A stretch of DNA of 64,000 nucleotides, taken from contig CAWFZT010000010.1 of NCBI GenBank assembly GCA_963820415.1, forward strand, positions 1 through 64,000. The letters are read 5' to 3'. Positions within the stretch are counted from its first letter, which is position 1, and every line of letters begins with the position of its first letter. The stretch is from CAWFZT01 sp963820415 (lineage in GTDB: Bacteria; Chloroflexota; Anaerolineae; Anaerolineales; Anaerolineaceae). Shown piece by piece: positions 58,014 through 64,000 of the stretch. Both the position numbers and the translations under genes were made by a program. The notes under the pieces are model-generated. The model saw nothing but the letters and a program-made list of their open reading frames with translations. It was not told where the DNA came from and did no database searches.

Positions 58014-58341
58014 CGGGGCTGCCGCCGATGCGCCCAACGAGTTATTCACCAATGGCGGTTACTGGCGCTGCATGGACAGAAAAGTCTACGCCTGCACGGT
58101 GGGCGCCAACCTGCCCTGCGCCGCCAAAGCCAACACGAATAAAACACCCACCCAGGCCGAGATAGATTTCTGCCAGGCCAACCCCACTGCAGACATCCCG
58201 GCCGTGGTCACCGGACACGAAAGCATCTACGCCTGGACCTGCAAACAGGGCAAACCTCAAATCGACCAACAGGTCTTTCACGTCGATCCACAGGGCTTCA
58301 TCGCCGAGATCTGGTACGCCATTCCTGCCCCCATCCAATAG
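57721..58341 (+). CDS. Small secreted lipoprotein
   Basis: A 206-residue protein with signal peptide and GLPAC lipobox near residue 21, a Thr/Ser/Pro linker and a compact domain (FAYCAAVVTIDTPDSRYTGP, then YWRCMDRKVYACTVGANLPC) with at least seven Cys that may pair in disulphides. It contains a TPTQAEIDFCQANPTADIPA segment. Family not recognised. It overlaps the over-long DUF1232 frame but is clearly the real gene here. Confidence 0.6.
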   Translation: MRKIHCFFTILLALFLVGLPACTQAPQAATLLPSPTAQSATSTTVSNSPANTLAPTLAVSFTDPFAYCAAVVTIDTPDSRYTGPHMPDALLQGLKKASGAAADAPNELFTNGGYWRCMDRKVYACTVGANLPCAAKANTNKTPTQAEIDFCQANPTADIPAVVTGHESIYAWTCKQGKPQIDQQVFHVDPQGFIAEIWYAIPAPIQ

Positions 58342-58397
58342 TGGGTTTGACTGTCATTCCTCTACTTGTTTTGTATAATGTTTATGCTCATCCCGAA

Positions 58398-58614
58398 TGC
58401 ATTTTCTGCACTCTGGCCTGAATGCAAAACTCTCCCTCTCGCCTCCGGCGTGCAATTTCTGCATCTTAGCCTGAGGACATTTTTTGCACTCTGGCCGGAC
58501 TGCAAATTTCAACTCCTGGCGAACAGGCAATTTTCGCATCCAGGCAACCTGCGTGCAATTTTTGCCCCCCATGAGAATGCAAATTTTGCACAACTCCTGC
58601 GTGCAGAATTTGCA
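58398..58614. repeat. Iteron-like array of TGCAAATTTTGCA-type repeats
   Basis: Nine copies of an imperfect palindrome with consensus TGCAAATTTTGCA are centred at about 58404, 58429, 58457, 58483, 58507, 58532, 58559, 58584 and 58608, spaced 24-28 bp. The best copy is TGCAAATTTTGCA at 58578-58590. Two neighbouring units share a longer block, TGCACTCTGGCC. The array fills the gap between the lipoprotein stop and the RHH gene stop; there is no gene inside. It resembles a partition centromere or replication iterons. Confidence 0.7.
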
Positions 58615-58628
58615 CGTGATTCATTTAA

Positions 58629-59069
58629 CTACTTAAAGTTCTTCTTTAACAACTTGGGAGCGCTGCGCCGGCGCTGCTTTTGTGAAAGCACTGATAGCAA
58701 TTCCTCGGGCAGGGACAGGTTCCAATCGTAACGCGGGCTGTGCGAGGACTGCTTGTAATCTGCCAGGTCAACCTTGCCGCCCTGGTAATCCTGAAGAAAA
58801 CGCAGCAGCGCCAGTGTAACCAGTTGGCTGGCCGGCAGGCGTTCCTGCTCGGCCATTTCTTTAACCCGCTGGCGCAGTATGGGAGGTAGGTCATAGGTGG
58901 CGCGCTGCTCGCGGCGGGATTGAATTTTTATCCGTTCGCGGGCTTTTTTTTCACGCTCACGGCGGGGAAGTTGGGCTTCGATCTGCTTCTGCTCCATATT
59001 GCTGAGCAGGTCGGCCACCGCCGAGTCCAGCAACGGTCGCCGCTCGTACTTTTGTTTGCGCTCAGCCAT
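58629..59069 (-). CDS. Ribbon-helix-helix-like partner of ParA
   Basis: A 146-residue basic protein. The Lys/Arg-rich N-terminus (RREREKKARERIKIQSRREQ) is followed by ATYDLPPILRQRVKEMAEQE and LPASQLVTLALLRFLQDY, the strand-helix-helix layout of RHH DNA-binding proteins. Its ATG overlaps the parA stop by 8 bp. A small RHH protein after ParA is the classic arrangement of type Ib partition systems, where it binds the centromere and represses the operon. That role is inferred here from position and from the two repeat arrays. Confidence 0.65.
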   Translation of the reverse strand: MAERKQKYERRPLLDSAVADLLSNMEQKQIEAQLPRREREKKARERIKIQSRREQRATYDLPPILRQRVKEMAEQERLPASQLVTLALLRFLQDYQGGKVDLADYKQSSHSPRYDWNLSLPEELLSVLSQKQRRRSAPKLLKKNFK

Positions 59070-59832
59070 TCAATACCTCCATCATGCGTTCCAAGATCTG
59101 GCGATAGCCGCCCAGGTTCATTTTTTTATCAGAAAAACCGGTCATCGCCGGCGAATCTGGCGAGTATTCCCACAAGGTCTTTCCGTAAGCGGACGCTTCA
59201 CGTACGCGCGTGTCCTGTGGGATGGGCGGCCAGACGCGCGTGTTGAAAGTCCGCACGATCTCTTTGAACTGCACCAGCGTCTCGCGCGTGGTGCGATCAA
59301 AGAAGGTGGGCAGTACGCCATAGCCCTGGAAGATGTGACCGCGCTGCGCCACCTCCCCCATGGTCAGCAGGATCTCTTTTACGCCATCGACCGCCAGGGC
59401 ATCCAGACGGGTGGGGATGATCACCCAGTCGCTGGCTACCAGGCCATTGATGTGCAGTACGTCCAGCGAGGGTGCCATGTCGAGCAGGATCACATCGTAA
59501 TGTGTGCTGCGCAGCAGGTCGTCCAGTATATTTTCGCGAAAGTCAGACAGGGTGATCTGGCGCTTGACTTTTTCGGTGCGCTTGTCACTGGAGAGGATAT
59601 CCAGGTTGGTGCGGGCAAAGCGCACCACACGCTCGATCGGTGTTTCCAGGCAGATCAACTGGTACAGGCCGGGAGTTTTCTCCAGGCCCAGGCCGAAAGC
59701 CACGTGTCCCTGCGGATCGAGGTCGACCAACAGCACACGCCGGCCTAGCAGCGCCAGTCCATGCGCCAGGTTGATGGCCGTAGTGGTCTTTCCAACGCCG
59801 CCTTTCTGATTGGCAAAAGCGATGATTTTCAT
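59062..59832 (-). CDS. parA: ParA-family partition ATPase
   Basis: A 256-residue deviant-Walker ATPase: KGGVGKTTTAINLAHGLALL at residues 10-29, LLVDLDPQGHVAFGLG near 40, and YDVILLDMAPSLDVLHING near 113. The size and the lack of an N-terminal DNA-binding extension fit type Ib or chromosomal Soj-like proteins. It would move DNA by ATP-driven binding to the nucleoid. It is preceded by a consensus promoter with five operator-like repeats. Confidence 0.85.
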   Translation of the reverse strand: MKIIAFANQKGGVGKTTTAINLAHGLALLGRRVLLVDLDPQGHVAFGLGLEKTPGLYQLICLETPIERVVRFARTNLDILSSDKRTEKVKRQITLSDFRENILDDLLRSTHYDVILLDMAPSLDVLHINGLVASDWVIIPTRLDALAVDGVKEILLTMGEVAQRGHIFQGYGVLPTFFDRTTRETLVQFKEIVRTFNTRVWPPIPQDTRVREASAYGKTLWEYSPDSPAMTGFSDKKMNLGGYRQILERMMEVLNG

Positions 59833-59875
59833 GCTGCATTCCTGGTTGCGGCCAGGCTGGTGGTTTTTTAACCAA

Positions 59876-59964
59876 GGGTCGCCCCTATCTATTATATAAG
59901 GGCGACCCTATATTGTCAAGCGGCGACCCTAAGGGGCGACCCTGAATATTTTATAGGGTCGCCC
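59876..59964 (-). promoter_or_regulatory. parA promoter with five GGGTCGCCC operators
   Basis: Perfect -35 TTGACA (59914-59919) and -10 TATAAT (59891-59896), 17 bp apart, on the minus strand. The 9-bp motif GGGTCGCCC or its complement occurs at 59876, 59900 (inside the spacer), 59922 (8 of 9), 59934 and 59956. The start-to-start distances of 24, 22, 12 and 22 bp are close to helical multiples. Binding here would block RNA polymerase, so autorepression by the RHH partner is expected. The array differs from the TGCAAATTTTGCA array. Confidence 0.75.
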
Positions 59965-60059
59965 TATAAGCCCACCAGAGCCGCTGTAACGTATTTTTAA
60001 ATTTGGGGATGGCTATGGATACACTTCGAAATATGAGGCCTTTTATGGGCAAAAAAACC

Positions 60060-60890
60060 TTACCTGGAATGCCGCTTGTTTTTCGGAACGTAGGGGGTGA
60101 CATGTGCGTGCGTGGGCAATTGCTGTGGTTTCATAGCCATCTTATGCTCGCTCAACAGTTTGGCTTGCATAGCGGCCCGCTTTTCCAAATTCTTCTGCGC
60201 CAGCATGATCAGCCAGTAGATGATAAGGAATAACGTGATTAGAAAAGTGACCGCGTACAGCACCATCACACTCGGTAGAGAGGAGTCCGAACCGGACATA
60301 AAACTGTGCAGGGTGATGGCCAGGTAAGACACCAGGCTGAAGACGTGGATGGCGCGGAAAGCCTTCATCCCAATCTTAGTGCGTATGTAGAAAGTCACCG
60401 TTACCAACAGCATCAGGTAGAAGCCGATTACCCCAATGCCAATCCAAAATGGCCGGTAGGGTGAAATGAAAGGCACCAAGATCTGCAGCACTGAATAGGG
60501 CATGTAGCCGTCGAACAGCAGCACCCCGATGTGCAGGAAGGTGAACCCAATCGCCAGCAGAGAAATGTATTGATGGAAATCGTAGGTGAACGTGCCGTGC
60601 AGCACCACGTCGAAGATCTTACTCGCCACGCCCAGCCCCCATACCATTGAGAGCCAGATGAGTACATAGGCCACCAGACCCGAGGCGCGCGTGATATACC
60701 ACATGGTCTGGATGCTGTTGGCGGAAAACAGCCAGTTCAAGAAGGCGTCCACCCGGCTGCCGGCCGGGCTGTGCAAGTACGCCGCGCCCGCTAAGCCGGC
60801 TCCCAGCAGGAGTAGCGCCCCCGCCAGCCAACCCAACGATGGCCAGGGAGTATGCAATGATTTGATGGAAGGTGATTTCATCTCAGACAT
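60060..60890 (-). CDS. Ferric-reductase-like transmembrane protein
   Basis: A 276-residue protein with six or seven membrane helices. Histidines in HGTFTYDFHQYISLLAIGF, FLHIGVLLFDGYMP, FRAIHVFSLVSYLAITLHSF are placed as haem ligands of the ferric reductase-like (FRD, MsrQ-like) domain. It has no FAD/NAD-binding domain, so it needs a partner reductase. Its start overlaps the ApbE stop by 8 bp. Confidence 0.75.
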   Translation of the reverse strand: MSEMKSPSIKSLHTPWPSLGWLAGALLLLGAGLAGAAYLHSPAGSRVDAFLNWLFSANSIQTMWYITRASGLVAYVLIWLSMVWGLGVASKIFDVVLHGTFTYDFHQYISLLAIGFTFLHIGVLLFDGYMPYSVLQILVPFISPYRPFWIGIGVIGFYLMLLVTVTFYIRTKIGMKAFRAIHVFSLVSYLAITLHSFMSGSDSSLPSVMVLYAVTFLITLFLIIYWLIMLAQKNLEKRAAMQAKLLSEHKMAMKPQQLPTHAHVTPYVPKNKRHSR

Positions 60891-61815
60891 CTAATTTCTC
60901 CAAACTGTGCTGCGAACCCCATAATTTCTTTTGATAATCGACGGCAATAAATTCTATGTCTCCGGCCCGGCGGGTGATCCGCTCGACTTCTTGCGGCCCA
61001 CCGATGAGCAGGCTTTTAGCATACACTTCCGCCTGGGCGGCGTGGCTGGCCAGCACGGTCACGCTCAACCATTCAGTATCAGCCGGCTGCTGCGTGCGCG
61101 GGTCGATCAGGTGATGCTGCGCTTTGTTGGCCTGCTTCCAACGGCGCTTGGTAACCGCAGAAGTGGCTACCGCTCCCGCTGGCGTCTTGATTACCGCCAG
61201 CCCGCGCCCCTTACCCAGAGGGAGCGGGTCTTCCAGGGTCACCTTCCAGGCCTTCTCACCCGGCGGGAGGCCAATGAAGAAAATATCCCCACCCGCGTCA
61301 ACGGCGCAGGCTTCCGTCCAGTTGGATAAGAGCAGGGCTGCCTTTTCGGCGATCCAGCTCTTGGCAATCCCGCCCAGGTCGATGCGCATTTCCGCTGGAA
61401 GGTAGATGCGGCAGCCTGGTTCGTCCAGGCGGATTTCACTGAAGCTGTGCAGCTTGGGCCGGGCCAGCACTGTCACCTGAGTGGGACCATATAGACGGAT
61501 CTCATCCATCGTCCGGTCGTAGCCGGCCTGTTCGAGGGCTGCGAGGATAGACGGGTCAAACAGTCCCCCTGTCTGTCTGTAGAGTTGTAGCGCCATTGAA
61601 ACTACTTCGAACATCTCTTTCGAAGCCTCAAACCAGCTGCCGGCCGAACGGTTGAGCTGTGACAATTCACTCTGGCTGGAAAAGCGGGTAAAGCGTTTCT
61701 CGCTGTCATCGATGAACTTATGCGCCAGGCTGAAGCCCGTCTCGACCGCTTCCTGCGGCCCTTCTCCTGCCAGGAGGATGCCTGTATTCATGGCTCGGAA
61801 TTCGTAGGAGTGCAT
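60883..61815 (-). CDS. apbE: FAD:protein FMN transferase (ApbE)
   Basis: Attaches FMN covalently to Thr/Ser of flavoproteins outside the membrane. RFSSQSELSQLNRSAGSW, GLFDPSILAALEQAGYD, RIDLGGIAKSWIAEKAALLL and CAVDAGGDIFFIGLPPG are diagnostic. No signal peptide is evident. The start at 61815 (MHSYEFRAMNTG) is chosen over 61836, as the family begins near this FRAMNT motif. It overlaps the ferric-reductase-like gene, and lies 10 bp after a small membrane protein gene. Confidence 0.83.
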   Translation of the reverse strand: MHSYEFRAMNTGILLAGEGPQEAVETGFSLAHKFIDDSEKRFTRFSSQSELSQLNRSAGSWFEASKEMFEVVSMALQLYRQTGGLFDPSILAALEQAGYDRTMDEIRLYGPTQVTVLARPKLHSFSEIRLDEPGCRIYLPAEMRIDLGGIAKSWIAEKAALLLSNWTEACAVDAGGDIFFIGLPPGEKAWKVTLEDPLPLGKGRGLAVIKTPAGAVATSAVTKRRWKQANKAQHHLIDPRTQQPADTEWLSVTVLASHAAQAEVYAKSLLIGGPQEVERITRRAGDIEFIAVDYQKKLWGSQHSLEKLDV

Positions 61816-61825
61816 AGATACCTGC

Positions 61826-62131
61826 TCAGGAGCCACGCGTCCGAAAACTTGGGAATATATTATTGTTGGCGGCGTTATTGGTAAAAGACGGCAACGGTTG
61901 AAGGTTGACGGTCGTGTTTGGGTTGGTGAGGATGTTGTCCAGGGAAGGAATGGGCGCCAGGGTCGGCAGTGGATCCACTGCCGACGGGACCGAGACGCTG
62001 GAGAGGTTGGTTTGTGAGGAGAAAATCGACGCTGGCTTAGGGGCGTGGGATAACAGCGCCCACCCTATCAGGAAAGACAGCACACTGGTGATGGTGAACC
62101 AAATTCGTAAAGCTAACTTTAGTGGTTTCAT
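61826..62131 (-). CDS. Small single-helix membrane protein
   Basis: The ATG at 62131 has a GGAAAC site; the frame is open further upstream but with a different composition. The 101 residues have an N-terminal helix (ALRIWFTITSVLSFLIGWAL) and a Ser/Pro/Asn-rich outside region. It has no known family; the place in the cassette suggests a role with the ApbE/ferric-reductase-like pair. Confidence 0.5.
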   Translation of the reverse strand: MKPLKLALRIWFTITSVLSFLIGWALLSHAPKPASIFSSQTNLSSVSVPSAVDPLPTLAPIPSLDNILTNPNTTVNLQPLPSFTNNAANNNIFPSFRTRGS

Positions 62132-62144
62132 GGATGTTTCCTTT

Positions 62145-62564
62145 CTAGAAGCCGTCACTCCCCCGCAGGAGCTGGATCTGCCCGTCCTGGGTGATGCGGA
62201 TGATGCCGCGCTGCTGCAACGCTGTGAGCACCTGCTGGAAGACCTGAAGCTGCTGGTTGTCTTGGGCCAATTGGGCATTGGCATCATTGATCTTTTGCGC
62301 GGCCTGCTGCAATTCAGTCTGGTACTGCTGTTCCCGCGTCTGGTACTGGTTAATCAATTTTTGCATATCGGAAATGCGCTGCTCCGCCGCAGCCAGTTTA
62401 AGATCGGATGATGGGACGGACGCATTAGAAACGGTGCTGGCAGGTGAATTCAACAGCGGGACGCTGTTTGTGTTGAGCAGGGCGTTGCCACCGACGACTA
62501 ACATCGCCATAGCAATAATCGCAGTGATAGCAAGTGCGAATAATAAGGCTGGGAAGGCTTTCAT
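62145..62564 (-). CDS. Membrane-anchored coiled-coil protein
   Basis: A 139-residue protein: N-terminal helix (LLFALAITAIIAMAMLVVGG), a short Ser/Asn/Pro linker, then a coiled coil rich in Gln (about residues 55-115, TREQQYQTELQQAAQKINDA) and a small end (GIIRITQDGQIQLLRG). First gene of the minus-strand cassette to 60060. The function is unknown. Confidence 0.55.
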   Translation of the reverse strand: MKAFPALLFALAITAIIAMAMLVVGGNALLNTNSVPLLNSPASTVSNASVPSSDLKLAAAEQRISDMQKLINQYQTREQQYQTELQQAAQKINDANAQLAQDNQQLQVFQQVLTALQQRGIIRITQDGQIQLLRGSDGF

Positions 62565-62671
62565 GAGACCTATTCTCCATTGCAGATAAGATTTATCTGT
62601 TTATCAGATGGCAGTATAGCAAACCATCATGACAATAGGATGAAATCGAGGTCAATTGGCCAGTTCTGGCA

Positions 62672-62711
62672 TTGTCATCCAATTGTCATCTCTGAATGCT
62701 AGGCTTATGCT
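62672..62711 (+). promoter_or_regulatory. Promoter with direct-repeat regulator boxes
   Basis: Two identical TTGTCATC boxes start 11 bp apart (62672 and 62683), the spacing of OmpR-family binding sites. The second overlaps a -35 TTGTCA, with a -10 TATGCT 17 bp downstream (62706-62711). A third, inverted copy (ATGACAAT near 62629-62636) lies toward the minus-strand cassette. Autoregulation by the regulator at 62806 is likely. Confidence 0.55.
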
Positions 62712-62805
62712 AAAATTCTAAATAATGTAGAGAATGTGGCACATTGGGATTAGCCGAGGTGAACACCTTCCACGGTAAATCCTAGAGAACCGAGAATGTC
62801 TTGCT

Positions 62806-63501
62806 ATGCGGATTTTGATTGTAGAAGATAATCGCCGTTTAAGCAGTTCCTTGAAGAGAAGCCTGGGCGAGGATGGCTTTGCGGTTGACTCGGCTTTTAC
62901 CGGGCCGGAGGGTGAAGAGTTCGCCGAGCTCACCGGCTATGACGCTATTATTCTGGACGTGATGCTTCCGGAAAAAGATGGTCTGGCGGTCTGCCGCGAC
63001 CTGCGCAAGCGGCGGGTCAATACTCCCATTATCATGTTGACCGCCAGGGATACCGTTGAAGACCGCGTCCAGGGGTTGGACAGCGGGGCGGATGATTACC
63101 TGGTCAAGCCGTTTGCGCTCAGCGAGCTGTGCGCCCGCCTGCGCGCCCTGCTGCGCCGGGACGGGGTGGACAAATCCGGGATACTTTCTATTGATGACTT
63201 AATCCTGGACCCCGCCGTTCACCAGGTGCGGCGCGCCGGCCAGGTTCTGGAACTGACTGCCAAAGAATTTTCCTTGTTGGAATACTTTATGCGCAACCCC
63301 AACCGCCTGATCACCCGTGAGATGGCTGAATCCCATATCTGGAACTATGATTTTGAGAGCACCTCGAACGTGATTGACGTCTACGTGCGCCGTCTGCGGC
63401 GAAAAATCGATGACCCGTTTGAGCTTAAACTGATTGAAACGGTGCGCGGGGCCGGCTACCGCCTGCGGGATCCTTCGGCCATTAAAGAGACGTGGAGATG
63501 A
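62806..63501 (+). CDS. OmpR/PhoB-type response regulator
   Basis: A 231-residue two-domain regulator: receiver with phospho-Asp51 in IILDVMLPEKDGL and the conserved Lys in DDYLVKPFAL, then a winged helix (RAGQVLELTAKEFSLLEYFM, RLRRKIDDPFELKLIETVRG). The ATG at 62806 has only a weak upstream site. The TGA overlaps the kinase ATG (ATGA), so both are translated together. Confidence 0.9.
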   Translation: MRILIVEDNRRLSSSLKRSLGEDGFAVDSAFTGPEGEEFAELTGYDAIILDVMLPEKDGLAVCRDLRKRRVNTPIIMLTARDTVEDRVQGLDSGADDYLVKPFALSELCARLRALLRRDGVDKSGILSIDDLILDPAVHQVRRAGQVLELTAKEFSLLEYFMRNPNRLITREMAESHIWNYDFESTSNVIDVYVRRLRRKIDDPFELKLIETVRGAGYRLRDPSAIKETWR

Positions 63502-64000
63502 CCACCTGGTTAAAAAAGGCCCGCATGCACCTGCGTATGTTCTTTAAAAGCATCCGCTTTCGCCTGACCCTGTGGTCAACGGCCATCCTGGTCGTGATCT
63601 TGTTAGTTTTCAGTATATTCGTCTATTACCGCCAGGCGCAGTATCTGTTGGTTGACACGCGCGTCCAGCTTCTGGACCAGGCGCAGCGCCTGGCTCCGCT
63701 GTATCATTTGACCGGCCAGGCCGGGACTGGCCCTGCCAGTTCTCAACTGCCCGACCTTACCACGTTGAACAGCGGGATGCTTTCCGGCAGCGAGGCCCTG
63801 GCCGTCATCGGGGCAAATGGCAGCACAATCCAAAAGGTAGGCGGGATCAGCGACAATCTCATCCACCAGTTGATGCAAACCTGGCAGACCTCTGGACAGT
63901 TTCCTGGGGCGGTAACTTACGTTTCTTCATCGGGCGGCCTGCCCGGTCTCCACCTGGGGAACCGAACTCTTTACCTGGTCTCTCCTATTACCGATGACCG
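63498..64000 (+). CDS. Sensor histidine kinase, N-terminal part
   Basis: The frame starts at ATG 63498 and runs off the window end. Visible are one membrane helix (LTLWSTAILVVILLVFSIFV) and the start of an extracellular sensor domain of about 130 residues; the HAMP and kinase domains lie beyond. It pairs with the regulator just upstream. Confidence 0.75.
   Translation, partial: MTTWLKKARMHLRMFFKSIRFRLTLWSTAILVVILLVFSIFVYYRQAQYLLVDTRVQLLDQAQRLAPLYHLTGQAGTGPASSQLPDLTTLNSGMLSGSEALAVIGANGSTIQKVGGISDNLIHQLMQTWQTSGQFPGAVTYVSSSGGLPGLHLGNRTLYLVSPITDD

Noticed and set aside
58398..58614. CRISPR array
   Set aside because: Repeats are only ~13 bp, degenerate and ~12 bp apart, and there are no cas genes.

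Overview
The window looks like chromosome of a Chloroflexota bacterium, most likely class Anaerolineae. This is inferred from protein style, because no rRNA or taxonomic marker gene is present. The signs are many lipoproteins whose lipobox is followed by long Thr/Pro/Ser linkers, a dense set of glycoside hydrolases, stand-alone substrate-binding lipoproteins, DUF4173 and YCF48-like proteins, and a mostly GC-rich sequence. The dominant theme is breakdown of plant hemicellulose and other glycans: two GH10 xylanases, a GH5, a GH127 arabinofuranosidase, a GH31, a GH51 arabinofuranosidase, a GH99-like enzyme, a DUF5054 enzyme, a GH38 mannosidase, a CE7 acetyl esterase, uronate isomerase, ribokinase and glucosamine-6-phosphate deaminase.

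Layout. 0-5 kb: a frameshifted DinB-like gene and two tandem, comparatively AT-rich GH10 xylanase lipoprotein genes, flanked by two copies of a ~100 bp promoter-bearing repeat. 5.8-8.8 kb: GH5 and a beta-helix lipoprotein. 8.7-13.7 kb: a decayed stretch (truncated PIG-L deacetylase, DUF123 remnant, broken sugar isomerase, frameshifted Gfo/Idh oxidoreductase) around an intact CPBP protease and an amidohydrolase. 14-24 kb (minus strand): GH127, a heterodimeric ABC exporter, an ICMT-like methyltransferase, and a polar amino-acid ABC transporter whose leader looks like a riboswitch or attenuator. 24.2-25.7 kb: an AT-rich BglII-like restriction-modification pair. 25.8-36 kb: ribokinase, GH31, an HD-GYP remnant, a solute-binding lipoprotein, a GGDEF signalling protein and a YCF48-like lipoprotein. 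36-45 kb: DUF4173 protein, a response regulator/histidine kinase pair, GH51, a flavodoxin-like protein and a DUF234 ATPase. 45-57 kb: tandem MITE-like repeats, an atypical methyltransferase, NagB and a minus-strand mannosidase/uronate/esterase block. 57-60 kb: DUF1232 protein, lipoprotein and a ParA plus ribbon-helix-helix partition module with two unrelated repeat arrays. 60-64 kb: a possible flavinylation/ferric-reductase-like cassette divergent from an OmpR-type two-component system.

Three observations stand out. First, the partition module: a consensus promoter with five 9-bp operators upstream of parA, and nine TGCAAATTTTGCA-like repeats at ~25 bp spacing beyond the second gene. Second, the structured leader upstream of the amino-acid binding protein. 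Third, several families of palindromic repeats, some lying in frame inside conserved enzymes. A general caution: at least eight genes carry single-base frameshifts that restore conserved protein sequence in another frame, some in homopolymers. Part of the apparent decay may therefore be sequencing error.
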